From assembly GCA_023954155.1 (NCBI GenBank), contig JAMLIO010000009.1, positions 1 to 64,000 on the forward strand: DNA of 64,000 nucleotides, in the 5' to 3' direction. Both the position numbers and the translations under genes were made by a program. Position 1 is the first letter of the stretch; each line of letters starts with the position of its first letter. Positions 40,924 through 49,976 of the stretch are shown piece by piece. The stretch comes from Pseudobdellovibrionaceae bacterium (GTDB taxonomy: Bacteria > Bdellovibrionota > Bdellovibrionia > Bdellovibrionales > UBA1609). The notes under the pieces are model-generated. The model saw only the letters and a program-made list of their open reading frames with translations. It searched no databases and was not told the origin of the DNA.

Positions 40924-42738
40924 TTATAAACCCAATGAAGGAACTGCGTTTCCCGTGTTTCCACCTGTGCTGGGCACTGTAGTACCTGTTGAAGGCACAG
41001 TGGTTCCAGTCGTGGGCACCGTTGCTCCAGTATAAGGCGGTACCACTGGATATCCATAAGAGGCTCCATAAGTGGTCCCATAAGGAGTGCCGTATGTTGT
41101 GCCGTATGCACCATAGCTGCCGACGGCCCCTATACTGATATTACCTTGTATAGAACCAAAAAGACTTGTTCCACCACCATACGCCGAAGTGCCATAGGTG
41201 CCGTACGCTCCGTAAGTCCCATAGCTTGTGCCAAAGCCAGGATTAGAGGCAAAGATCTGTTGTCTTTGGGCATTGATTTGAGCCAACTGCACATCTAGCT
41301 GAGCCACAGCCTGTAAGGTAGCAAGGTCTCTGTTACCCTGCGCAATCGCGTTTTGGAGAATCAGCTGTTGCTGCTGTAAAGCAGCTTGTTGAGCTTGCAA
41401 ATTACCGCCAGCGTGCATTCCCATAGGATTATTTGCATATAGACCACCACCGACCATCAACTGACCGTTTGGACCTACAATCATATTTTGAGGATAGCCT
41501 AAAGCTCCGCCCACATTTAAGAATGGGCTTCCGTTAAACTGATATTGCCCGTAAGGACCGACATTTGTGGCACCTAAAACACCTTGGCCGTTAAGTCCAC
41601 CTGTTGGAGCACAACCAAAAGCCCCCGAAGCCTTAAAGGTGTCTATCACTTGGCTTGCACCGTTCATCACATAATTAGTCATCACCCATGGCTGACGATC
41701 ATCGCTGGGGTAACCCGCTTCCCAATTTCCTTCACGAGTCTTTTCCATTTGATTGTAAGCAAAGATTCCACCCGCTGTCCAAAGACCTGCCGTCAATAGA
41801 CCTGGCAACCATTTGCTCCACTCCACACCTGATGACTTTTTCTCTTTACCTGACTCATCACATGTTAAACAGTAGTCTGCAGCTGTAGCGTACTCATCTG
41901 CATCCAAAATACATTCTCTGAATTCACTATTTTTGTTGGCCATCTCGCCATCAATATAAGATTGCGCACAAGCCACTTTGGCCTCTGCGATTTCCAAGTC
42001 TTTTTTATATTGAGCTTCTTTTTGTTGAAGTTCATACACTTCACGAACCAAAGAAGGGTATCTTCCTCTGGGATTTGAGGGTGTTGCCCGAAGACAACCG
42101 TCACACTGCTCATAAGCGTTTTGTGCAATATGCCCACCTCTTGCGGCAGCCTCACACAAGGTAGAATCAATTCCCCCTCCTGAAGCCGCATAGTTGTCAC
42201 AAGATTGAAAACCTGGAGTAAGAGGAGTCGCATCCGCAGGACCGCCACCATCAGCGCTCGCAAGCATTCTATAGGGATTTTGCATACCTAATTCTTTGTA
42301 CAAGCCATTCATAGTATATAAATACTCTTGAGTGAAACTCATACCTGCACCCACAAAAACAGGTGATCCTGTCATGTGATTTTTAAAGTCATTCCACGCT
42401 TTAGAACCTGAGATTCTTTTTTCGTTATCAGAAGAACCTGTTGCACAATATCCTCTGACGGCGGCACTTACGACTCTTTCACAACTAGAAATAGAATTGT
42501 CTGTGCTTAACTTATCTAATTTTTTCTGGATAGATTTAAGCTCTCGTCGGACTTTAGCGGCTGCCGCCTCAAATCTTTCACTCTTTTTAGTGACTTTGCC
42601 AGCAATGGAGGTCTGCTCGTAAGAGCACGGTGGATACGCTGCCGAGAGCCCTGTCCCATACATATTGGCGTTATACATTTGCGCCATCCCCACGGGTGCA
42701 ATCGCCATAACCATCAGAAATAAAATTATTCTTTTCAT
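40924..42738 (-). CDS. Secreted protein with Gly/Tyr/Thr-rich C-terminus
   Basis: 604 residues from the ATG at 42738, chosen because it starts a normal signal peptide (MKRIILFLMVMAIAPVGMAQ) and has GGAAG just upstream; the frame continues seven codons further up. The first half is helical with many cysteines, including CDGC and CLTC pairs. A hydrophobic segment (LLTAGLWTAGGIFAYN) lies near 320. A Gln/Leu/Ala-rich helix follows (about 445-500). The last 110 residues are repeats built from YGTYGAYGT-like and VPSTGTTVPSTG-like units. No enzyme motif is visible. The composition suggests a surface or envelope structural protein; the repeats could mediate assembly. Function is unknown. Confidence 0.65.
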   Translation of the reverse strand: MKRIILFLMVMAIAPVGMAQMYNANMYGTGLSAAYPPCSYEQTSIAGKVTKKSERFEAAAAKVRRELKSIQKKLDKLSTDNSISSCERVVSAAVRGYCATGSSDNEKRISGSKAWNDFKNHMTGSPVFVGAGMSFTQEYLYTMNGLYKELGMQNPYRMLASADGGGPADATPLTPGFQSCDNYAASGGGIDSTLCEAAARGGHIAQNAYEQCDGCLRATPSNPRGRYPSLVREVYELQQKEAQYKKDLEIAEAKVACAQSYIDGEMANKNSEFRECILDADEYATAADYCLTCDESGKEKKSSGVEWSKWLPGLLTAGLWTAGGIFAYNQMEKTREGNWEAGYPSDDRQPWVMTNYVMNGASQVIDTFKASGAFGCAPTGGLNGQGVLGATNVGPYGQYQFNGSPFLNVGGALGYPQNMIVGPNGQLMVGGGLYANNPMGMHAGGNLQAQQAALQQQQLILQNAIAQGNRDLATLQAVAQLDVQLAQINAQRQQIFASNPGFGTSYGTYGAYGTYGTSAYGGGTSLFGSIQGNISIGAVGSYGAYGTTYGTPYGTTYGASYGYPVVPPYTGATVPTTGTTVPSTGTTVPSTGGNTGNAVPSLGL

Positions 42739-42874
42739 AAATACTTCCAAGCGCCTCATCCCCTATAGTCTATTATGTTTTCGACACTGAAGGCTTAAAA
42801 CTTTACTTTTTCGTTGCAGAATCAGGACTTTAGCAGAGCCAACAAATCCTTTAAAACAACCGAAAGGCCCCTGT

Positions 42875-44005
42875 ATGGATAAACCTAAGGTAATATGCGT
42901 TGATGACGACAGCGACAACTTGGACGCCGTGGCCACTATATTGGGCCGCGACTTCCATGTTCAGCCCTTTAGGTCTGGTTTGCAAGCCCTAGAGCATTTA
43001 AAAAAAACACCCTATGAATACTCTGTTATTATTAGCGACCAACGCATGCCAGAGATCAGTGGTATTGAGTTTTTAGAAAAAACCATTGAAATCAATCCTC
43101 TGCCAGCACGTATTCTTTTTACAGGATATTCCAATATTGAAGTGACCATTGAGGCGATCAACAAAGCCCATATTTATCGCTATCTAACCAAACCTTGGGA
43201 GCCTGCGGATTTACTTTTAACGGTTAAAGAAGGCTTTGAAAAATACAAGCTGTCTTTGGAACTACGACAAAAAAATGAACTTTTAGAAAAGGCTCTGGTG
43301 GATGTGCAGGCCATGGATAAAATCAAAACTAATTTTATGGTCTTGATCAATCACGAGCTTAAAACCCCTCTGACAGCGATTTCTAGCTATTTAGAACTTT
43401 TAAAAGAAGAAGAGGATCTTGGAGTTTTACCTAAAAAGTATTTATCCAGAATTGAAGAAGGCTGCTCAAGGCTTAAGTTTTTGACTAACGAAGTGATGTA
43501 CTTGCTGAGCGACAACAATGAAGTTCTAAATCGCATCAATCACGGCTTAGCAGAAACCAATTTAAGTGATCTTGTCAGACCCTACCGTCAAGATGAAAAC
43601 TTTAAGGTGACACTCAAGACCGAAGAGAGTGTGGTTGCTATGGCCGAAAAGGTTCTCAAAAATGTGGTCGAACGTCTCACACAAAATGCGTTGCGATTTA
43701 AATCTCAAGGACAGGTGGACTTAAGCATTCACGATAAAGGCGAAGGTTTACTGTTTGAGATCAGCAACTTCAGTGATCCTATTGATGAAAAGGACTTAAA
43801 ACGAATCACGGAACCCTTTGAACTTAATCGTGATATTATGAACCACTCTGGTGGCTTGGGTCTAGGTCTTCCTATCGTTCAAGTTTTACTTAAAAAAGTG
43901 GGGAGCAGCTTGGAGCTGTCTTACGATAAAGGACGATTCACCGCAAGATTTGTTGTCCGAAAGCGTCCGCTTCACATGGACGCCTCAAAGCTCAACTTCA
44001 GCTAA
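42875..44005 (+). CDS. Receiver-histidine kinase fusion protein
   Basis: 376 residues, soluble. Receiver domain about 4-118, with the acidic pair in CVDDD, the phospho-acceptor Asp in IISDQRMP (about 55), Thr in LFTGYS and Lys in YLTKPW. A short coiled coil (about 125-150) follows. The HisKA domain has the phospho-accepting His in NHELKTPLT (about 160), and the HATPase domain ends in SGGLGLGLPIVQVLL. The N box (VVERLTQNALRFK) is slightly degenerate. With the receiver first, the kinase can be controlled by another kinase. It is directly upstream of the secretin/CpaF pair on the same strand, so it may control pilus or secretion functions (inference). Confidence 0.88.
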   Translation: MDKPKVICVDDDSDNLDAVATILGRDFHVQPFRSGLQALEHLKKTPYEYSVIISDQRMPEISGIEFLEKTIEINPLPARILFTGYSNIEVTIEAINKAHIYRYLTKPWEPADLLLTVKEGFEKYKLSLELRQKNELLEKALVDVQAMDKIKTNFMVLINHELKTPLTAISSYLELLKEEEDLGVLPKKYLSRIEEGCSRLKFLTNEVMYLLSDNNEVLNRINHGLAETNLSDLVRPYRQDENFKVTLKTEESVVAMAEKVLKNVVERLTQNALRFKSQGQVDLSIHDKGEGLLFEISNFSDPIDEKDLKRITEPFELNRDIMNHSGGLGLGLPIVQVLLKKVGSSLELSYDKGRFTARFVVRKRPLHMDASKLNFS

Positions 44006-44056
44006 ACTCAATTTTTGACCCATAAAAATCGGACATGAGCTTGCATACGTCGTTTT

Positions 44057-45325
44057 ATGCAAAACTTCATTCTCTTATGGATTTATAATTCTTTAATTTA
44101 CTGGTCCTTAGGGCTACTCCTTTATACAACTGTTGAGGCACGTGCGGCTTCGACAGCGTTGCCTTCGCCTATTGTTCTGACTGTCGGAGAAAGTACCACT
44201 TTAGATGTCACGCCTCAGTCGCAGATCTATATTCAAAAGCGAATTTTAAATCCTAAAACAACAGGAAGTCGGCTGGTTTTGACTGCCACACACCAAGGAC
44301 AGACCCTTGTGAAAGTTGATGAACAAAGTCATCTGATCCTCGTTCTGACAGAAGAAGACCGTACCTCTTTTTTAGCTTTGCAAAATACTTTTTCTAAACA
44401 TCCTTCTATTCACATTCACCTTAATAACGAGGGGCTTCTGATCCGTGGAGAGGCCTTGAGTGCCTTTGACTTTGAAAATATTTTTACCTGGCGAGACGCT
44501 TTCCTCTTCGGGTTACCTGTTGTTTTGCAAGTGACTTGTCCCGAGTTTCTAACGGCAGAAGTCAGCGTGCTCTTTTCGCAAAGACTCAAACAAGCTGTGA
44601 CTCTGCCCACAGGTCCCATTGAATCTCTTAAACTTAAAGCGCCACCAAATAAAGAAGCCAGAGCTTGGCTGAAACAGTTTGATCTTAAATTCACCTATGA
44701 CGAAGTAGACATTCAACCCATGGGGCGATTAAAAATTTATTTTGCCGAAGTAAAAAAGAATAAACTGGAGCAGATTTCCCCTATCCTTAACTCCACTCAT
44801 CCCCTTAAACCTCTGGCTCTGGAACAGCTTTTGACCTCTGAATACAAACACACCAACGAGCACTTGTTTTCCAGTGTAGGAAGCCAAACAGAAATTTTAC
44901 TTTTTGATCAGCAGACCGCTAAAATTCATTCAGGGGGTGAATTTCCGATTCTGAATCAAAGCTTTCATCGGTCGGACGTGTCGTGGAAACAGTTTGGTCT
45001 TTTTTTAGATGTTATTGGTAAAGACCTTGATGAAACCAGCAGCATCTTAGATTTAAATTTTAAACTTTCCATGGTGGTCAGCAGCAGTAATGAAAGCTCG
45101 ATCCCCAGTCTAACCAGTGACAGCTGGGTGCAAAAGATTAGGATTTTAAAAAATCACACTTACATTTTAAAAAGTGGTTTCACTAAACATCACCTGCATG
45201 GACAACAAGGAAGTTCCATCTTTAAATACATCCCACTGCTGAAGTTTTTATTTCAAGGACGAAGTAAAAACACGGGGGATTCTGACTTGGTACTTGTCCT
45301 CACTCTGACTGATACCCCGCTTTAA
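44057..45325 (+). CDS. cpaC: CpaC/RcpA-like secretin
   Basis: 422 residues. The first ~28 form a hydrophobic export signal. Residues about 37-100 fit the PilN/CpaC N-terminal domain (VLTVGESTTLDVTPQSQIYIQKR). Two small beta-alpha modules follow (about 105-170). The C-terminal secretin core shows AKIHSGGEFPI, WKQFGLFLDVIG, LKSGFTKHHLHG and the final SSIFKYIPLLKFLFQGRS...LVLVLTLTDTP, matching the IPxLGxLF-R closing motif of secretins. It would form the outer-membrane pore of a Tad/Flp pilus or related secretion system. The inner-membrane (TadB/C) and pilin genes are not adjacent. It lies 16 bases before cpaF. Confidence 0.82.
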   Translation: MQNFILLWIYNSLIYWSLGLLLYTTVEARAASTALPSPIVLTVGESTTLDVTPQSQIYIQKRILNPKTTGSRLVLTATHQGQTLVKVDEQSHLILVLTEEDRTSFLALQNTFSKHPSIHIHLNNEGLLIRGEALSAFDFENIFTWRDAFLFGLPVVLQVTCPEFLTAEVSVLFSQRLKQAVTLPTGPIESLKLKAPPNKEARAWLKQFDLKFTYDEVDIQPMGRLKIYFAEVKKNKLEQISPILNSTHPLKPLALEQLLTSEYKHTNEHLFSSVGSQTEILLFDQQTAKIHSGGEFPILNQSFHRSDVSWKQFGLFLDVIGKDLDETSSILDLNFKLSMVVSSSNESSIPSLTSDSWVQKIRILKNHTYILKSGFTKHHLHGQQGSSIFKYIPLLKFLFQGRSKNTGDSDLVLVLTLTDTPL

Positions 45326-45341
45326 TCAAGGAGTCCTTTTA

Positions 45342-46442
45342 ATGCTTGAAAATGTCACAATAGGCTATACCCATGCCTATCAAAAATTCACTGATTTTTT
45401 AGGAACAAGAAATGAATTCTATTCCTCCGAGAGGAAGACTCTTGAGGTGGCAGAACTGATCCCCCTCGCCTTAGAAGGAGAATCCCCAGAGCTGCAAAAC
45501 CGCATTCTGAGTGAGTTCAACGGTATGGGGCCCCTAGAGTCCTTACTGCAACGTCCTGACATTGATGAGATCATTGTGATGGGACACGACAAGATCATCT
45601 ATGAGGCACAAGGAGTTCTATATCCACATTCTGATATTTTTTTAAGCGAGAGAAGTTTTATGCGCGTGCTGGATGTGGTCTCAAAATCTTTTTTTAAAGC
45701 CATCTCTTATGAAAACCCTACAGGCAACGGCCACTGGGACCACTACCGTGTGCACATCATTGCTCCACCTCTGTCACCTGTTTACAATTTGTCCCTTAGA
45801 AAAAAAGGGGCGACAAAAATAAAATCATTAGAGCAGCTGATCGAAAGACAAGCCCTGACTCCCCCACAGTCTGAAGTTTTACAGCAGCTTTTAGTGGAAA
45901 AAAAGAACATCCTAGTTTCTGGAGCCACCAGCTCAGGTAAAACCACATTCATCCAGTGTATGTTAAACACCTTAAATCATGATCGTTGTTTGATTATTGA
46001 AGACGCGCAAGAGTTAGACCTTCCCAATACATTTAGCACTCGCCTCCTGTGCCCCACTCGCGAAGAGCAGTACGGCCTTTCGATGTCTATGAGTGACCTT
46101 GTCAAAGAGTCCTTGCGTATGCGTCCCGATCGATTGATTTTAGGGGAAGCCAGGGGATCAGAGGCCAAAGATTACATTCAAGCTCTTAGCACGGGTCACA
46201 GAGGCTGCATCGCTTCGATTCATGCCGCCCATCCGCAAGAAGCCTTACTGCGTTTAGAATGTTTGATCTTACAAGGGGCTCCCGAATGGTCCACAAAGGT
46301 GGTGCACCAACTGATGCACTCAAGTATAGACTATGTCATCCAACTGAATAAAGACATTACAGGTCGCCGTCATGTTCAAGATATCCAACGTGTCAGCTGT
46401 TTAGAAGAAGGACATATTTCTTTAGAGTCGCTACTACTTTAA
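45342..46442 (+). CDS. cpaF: CpaF/TadA-type secretion ATPase
   Basis: 366-residue hexameric ATPase that powers Tad/Flp pilus assembly. Motifs are EFNGMGPLESLLQRPDIDEIIV at the N-domain, Walker A GATSSGKT (194-201), the Asp box LIIEDAQELDL, Walker B RLILGEARGSEA and the His box STGHRGCIASIHA. It has no long N-terminal FHA or MinD-like part. AAGGAG stands before the ATG. The last nine bases overlap the end of aspS on the opposite strand. Together with the secretin it is a reduced Tad set; the platform and pilin genes must be elsewhere. Confidence 0.92.
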   Translation: MLENVTIGYTHAYQKFTDFLGTRNEFYSSERKTLEVAELIPLALEGESPELQNRILSEFNGMGPLESLLQRPDIDEIIVMGHDKIIYEAQGVLYPHSDIFLSERSFMRVLDVVSKSFFKAISYENPTGNGHWDHYRVHIIAPPLSPVYNLSLRKKGATKIKSLEQLIERQALTPPQSEVLQQLLVEKKNILVSGATSSGKTTFIQCMLNTLNHDRCLIIEDAQELDLPNTFSTRLLCPTREEQYGLSMSMSDLVKESLRMRPDRLILGEARGSEAKDYIQALSTGHRGCIASIHAAHPQEALLRLECLILQGAPEWSTKVVHQLMHSSIDYVIQLNKDITGRRHVQDIQRVSCLEEGHISLESLLL

Positions 46443-48269
46443 AGAAGCTTCTGTACCTTCTGGAGAATCTTGTTGAGCTTTGACAGAACTGCGAAGTTTA
46501 ATGCCTAACTCGATCAACTGTTCGTTGTCGACATAACTTGGAGCTTCGGACATCATGCAATTTCCACGCGCTGTTTTAGGAAAGGCAATCACATCCCTAA
46601 TGGCTTCGGTGCGACCCAAAATCATCACCAAACGATCAAGTCCCCAAGCAATGCCCCCATGAGGTGGAGTTCCGTACTTCAGAGCATCGTTAAAAAATCC
46701 AAAACGAGCTTTCACCTCTTCATCAGAAATATTAAGAGCTTTAAACACTTGCTTTTGAATTTTAGGATTAAAGATTCTTAAACTGCCACCCGCAACTTCG
46801 TTGCCGTTGCAAACAAAGTCATAGGCTTGAGATAAAACCTTACCGTACTCTTTTTCTCGGCCTTCAGACAAGATGGCAAATCCTGTGTCATGAGGAGCTG
46901 TGAAGGGATGGTGAACACTGAACCAACGCCCTTCTTTGGCATCAAACTCAAGAAGTGGGAAGTCCACAACCCAACAGAATTTATCTGTGGTCTCATCAAT
47001 GAGGCCCTCTTCTTTACCTAGAGTCAGTCGTAACCCAGCCAAGCTGTCACATGTGAGCCTCCACTCATCAGCGATCACAAAAAATGTAACAGCACCTTGA
47101 GTAAGACCGTGAGCTGCGCGCAACTTGCTTATGAACTCCTCGGTTACAAACTTTTTGATAGGGCTTTGTACATCACCCTTCTCGTCAATTTTAATCCAAA
47201 CTAAACCTTTCACTCCGTGACGCTTTACTTGTTCTGTCAGTTTGTCTAAGCGTGAGCGTGAAAAAGACTCAACACCTGAGTAGCCTAAACTTCTAACCAC
47301 ACCACCCTGCTCTACGGCTTGTTTGAACACATTGAAGTCCAATTCCGTCGCAAAATCTGAAATGTCCACAATTTTATTGGGAATACGTAAATCAGGTTTA
47401 TCGTTACCGTATTGATCCATGGCCTCTTGATAAGTCAAAACAGGAACCACGCCCACGTCTTGTCCACGAAACTCTTTCCAAATGGCTTGAGCCAGTTTTT
47501 CTGTCAGAGCCATGATCTCTTTTCGTGTGATGAAGCTCATTTCAATATCCAGTTGAGTGAACTCTGGTTGACGGTCAGCTCTTAAATCTTCATCACGAAA
47601 ACATCTGGCAATCTGGAAGTATCTGTCAATTCCACCCACCATTAAAAGTTGCTTTAAAGTCTGAGGGCTTTGAGGCAAAGCATAGAAATGCCCCTGGTGC
47701 ATACGTGAGGGAACTAGAAAGTCCCGCGCGCCTTCGGGCGTGCTTTTATAAAGAATAGGCGTTTCCACTTCAAAAAAGTCGTTGTCTGTTAAAAACGCTC
47801 TCAGCTTTTGACTGACCTTGTGTCTCAGTCTCATTAAGTTTGTCAGATGAGCTGAACGCATCTCCAAATAGCGATACTTTAGACGTAAAGATTCTGAGAC
47901 ATTCTTTTCTTCAGGTAAAAAAGGTAAGGTTTCTGCTTCGGATAAAATTCTAAGCTCGGTAGCATGAATTTCTATGTCCCCTGTGCTGACCTTAGGATTT
48001 TTCATATTTTCAGGACGTTCTTTGACTTGTCCTTTGATGCTCACGACATATTCATTTTTAATATTTTTTGCAGCCTCAAGCACTTTGGGATCTAAAACCG
48101 CCTGCACAATACCTTCGCGGTCACGCAAATCCACAAAGACAAGTCCACCATGATCGCGACGAGTGTCAATCCAACCCATGACCACTACATCTTGATCTTT
48201 ATAGTTCAAACCTATGCGACCACAATAATCGGTTCTTGTTTGATCTAAACTATTGACGACTTGACTCAT
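46434..48269 (-). CDS. aspS: Aspartyl-tRNA synthetase
   Basis: Charges tRNA-Asp (and perhaps tRNA-Asn). The 611-residue length and the GAD insertion domain (about 290-420) mark it as the bacterial type. The OB-fold anticodon domain shows VVVMGWIDTRRDHGGLVFVDLRD. Class II motif 2 reads CFRDEDLRADRQPEFTQLD, and motif 3 reads GIAWGLDRLVMILG. FPKTARGNCMMSEAP near the C-terminus is typical. It is a single gene with a divergent neighbour (PHA-type small protein). Confidence 0.97.
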   Translation of the reverse strand: MSQVVNSLDQTRTDYCGRIGLNYKDQDVVVMGWIDTRRDHGGLVFVDLRDREGIVQAVLDPKVLEAAKNIKNEYVVSIKGQVKERPENMKNPKVSTGDIEIHATELRILSEAETLPFLPEEKNVSESLRLKYRYLEMRSAHLTNLMRLRHKVSQKLRAFLTDNDFFEVETPILYKSTPEGARDFLVPSRMHQGHFYALPQSPQTLKQLLMVGGIDRYFQIARCFRDEDLRADRQPEFTQLDIEMSFITRKEIMALTEKLAQAIWKEFRGQDVGVVPVLTYQEAMDQYGNDKPDLRIPNKIVDISDFATELDFNVFKQAVEQGGVVRSLGYSGVESFSRSRLDKLTEQVKRHGVKGLVWIKIDEKGDVQSPIKKFVTEEFISKLRAAHGLTQGAVTFFVIADEWRLTCDSLAGLRLTLGKEEGLIDETTDKFCWVVDFPLLEFDAKEGRWFSVHHPFTAPHDTGFAILSEGREKEYGKVLSQAYDFVCNGNEVAGGSLRIFNPKIQKQVFKALNISDEEVKARFGFFNDALKYGTPPHGGIAWGLDRLVMILGRTEAIRDVIAFPKTARGNCMMSEAPSYVDNEQLIELGIKLRSSVKAQQDSPEGTEASLK

Positions 48270-48415
48270 TTTTTTGCTCCTATTTTCCGCTCTTGTTGAG
48301 AGACTACGCCGATATTTTAGACTCCTGATTCTAGGGCTTCATACAATATCGTGCGAGATTGAGATCTTTGCCTATACGGCTAGACAAAGTCTGAATATTT
48401 ATATTAAATACTTTC

Positions 48416-48718
48416 ATGCCACAAGTGAAGATTGAAAAAGATTTTTCTTTAAAACCCGACGATGTCCTTAAGCAGATTGAAACTCTGCTTCGCAACTCCA
48501 AAGACCTCAAACAAGTCGAGCCCAACCTGCAAGTGGATGTGAATAATGGGAACCGCACCATCACCGCGCAAGGTAAAAAGCTAAGCGGTAGCGTCAAAGT
48601 CCAAGAAAGCGGTTCTGGATGCCATATCGTGCTTGAACTTGACCTGCCATGGACTCTGGCGCCCTTTAAATCCTTGGTGCAATCAAAACTTGAAGCAAAT
48701 TTAGATAAAATATGTTAG
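48416..48718 (+). CDS. Small protein of the polyhydroxyalkanoate-system type
   Basis: 100 residues of the family sometimes named PHA_gran_rgn: it starts PQVKIEKDFSLKPDDVLKQIE, has a beta hairpin (VDVNNGNRTITAQGKKLSGSVKV) and ends LPWTLAPFKSLVQSKLEANL. Such proteins occur widely without PHA synthase genes, so the granule link is not certain here. It lies nine bases before the RpoH-like sigma factor and is probably co-transcribed. Confidence 0.7.
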   Translation: MPQVKIEKDFSLKPDDVLKQIETLLRNSKDLKQVEPNLQVDVNNGNRTITAQGKKLSGSVKVQESGSGCHIVLELDLPWTLAPFKSLVQSKLEANLDKIC

Positions 48719-48727
48719 AAATCGCCC

Positions 48728-49852
48728 ATGTCTAAGAGCAGGAAGAAAACCCCAACGGCTAAGACAAAGACGACAGGTGCAAAAAAAACTCAGAAAACGA
48801 CGTCAAAGTCTGGACCTCCCGAAAGCTTAAGAAAGACCGCTAGGTCTAAGGCGAAGGCACTGCCTTCTGACCTTAAAGCTGAAACACCTGTGCAGGTGGA
48901 AATCCTGACTCCCGATTCAGAAATGCCCCCGACAAAAGCTTTGCCCTCTAAACATTCTAAAACCTCTTCTGCGGTTCTTACGCCCAAGACTTCAGGGAGT
49001 ATCGAAAGAACAGGGAGTACCGAAGAGGTGTCCCCCAAAGACACCTTGAGTTTGTATTTACAACAGATTCGTCAGTACCCCGTGCTGTCCCGAGAGCAAG
49101 AGCTAGCGTTGGCCCAAAAGTACTACGAGGACAACGACGCCAAGGCTGCAGAGACTTTGGTGAAGTCCAACCTGAGATTTGTGGTTAAAATTGCATTGGA
49201 GTACTCGAAATTCGGCTCACGTGTGATTGACCTGATTCAAGAGGGCAACATGGGGCTGATGCACGCCGTTCGTGAGTACAACCCTTACAAAGGTGTGCGT
49301 CTGATCAGCTATGCGGTGTGGTGGATTCGTGGGTACATTCAAGACTACTTAATGAAACAGCAGTCCATCGTAAAAATTGGCACCAATCAAAAGCAACGCA
49401 AACTTTTCTACCAACTGGAAAAAGAAAAAAATCGACTCTTACAAGAAGGTTTAGACTCCACACCTAAGCTTTTAAGCCAACGCCTTGATGTCACCGAAAA
49501 AGATGTGGTCGAGATGGAACAGCGGCTGGAAAGAGGCGATCTCAGTTTAGATCAGAAGATTTCTGAAGATAATGATCAAAGCTGGTTGGACCGACAAACT
49601 GAAAATGATAGCGAATCCTTAGATGAAAGTTTCATCAATGCCGAACAGCTTTCTCTTCTTAAAGAAAAGATTGACGGCTTGATGCCTGAGCTTAATGAAA
49701 GAGAGATCGAGCTTTTAAACGAGCGGCTCTTAAACGACGAACCCGTCACACTCAAATCTCTGGGTGACAAGTGGGGTGTGACTAGAGAAGCCGCTAGACA
49801 GGCCGAGACCCGCCTGATTGAAAAGATCAAGAAAGCCTTTTTGGAATCTTAG
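48728..49852 (+). CDS. rpoH: RpoH-like sigma-70 family factor with basic N-terminal tail
   Basis: 374 residues. Regions 1.2 and 2 begin near 108 (TLSLYLQQIRQYPVLSREQE) and include NLRFVVKIALEYSKFG, DLIQEGNMGLMHAVREYNPYKGVRLISYAVWWIRGYIQDYLMKQ, with the RpoH-type continuation SIVKIGTNQKQRKLFYQL. Region 4 ends with VTLKSLGDKWGVTREAARQAETRLIEKIK. The RpoH box makes a heat-shock-type sigma factor the best guess. The first ~105 residues are unusual: a Lys/Ser/Thr/Pro/Ala-rich disordered tail resembling histone H1 tails. RpoH is usually about 285-300 residues. It converges with fliA across a hairpin. Confidence 0.85.
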   Translation: MSKSRKKTPTAKTKTTGAKKTQKTTSKSGPPESLRKTARSKAKALPSDLKAETPVQVEILTPDSEMPPTKALPSKHSKTSSAVLTPKTSGSIERTGSTEEVSPKDTLSLYLQQIRQYPVLSREQELALAQKYYEDNDAKAAETLVKSNLRFVVKIALEYSKFGSRVIDLIQEGNMGLMHAVREYNPYKGVRLISYAVWWIRGYIQDYLMKQQSIVKIGTNQKQRKLFYQLEKEKNRLLQEGLDSTPKLLSQRLDVTEKDVVEMEQRLERGDLSLDQKISEDNDQSWLDRQTENDSESLDESFINAEQLSLLKEKIDGLMPELNEREIELLNERLLNDEPVTLKSLGDKWGVTREAARQAETRLIEKIKKAFLES

Positions 49853-49920
49853 CTAAAAATTTAGAAACTCTTTTTTACTACTCAAACTGCAAATACGAGT
49901 TCCATGTTTCAAATGTTTTA

Positions 49921-49944
49921 CGCCCTTAGATAACTCTAAAGGCG
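49921..49944. terminator. Hairpin between convergent sigma-factor genes
   Basis: CGCCCTTAGA pairs with TCTAAAGGCG (one mismatch) around a TAAC loop. It lies between the ends of rpoH and fliA and could end both transcripts, but no strong T run follows on either strand. Confidence 0.4.
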
Positions 49945-49976
49945 CACGTGAATTTAAGATTTAGGTTAAGAATTTA

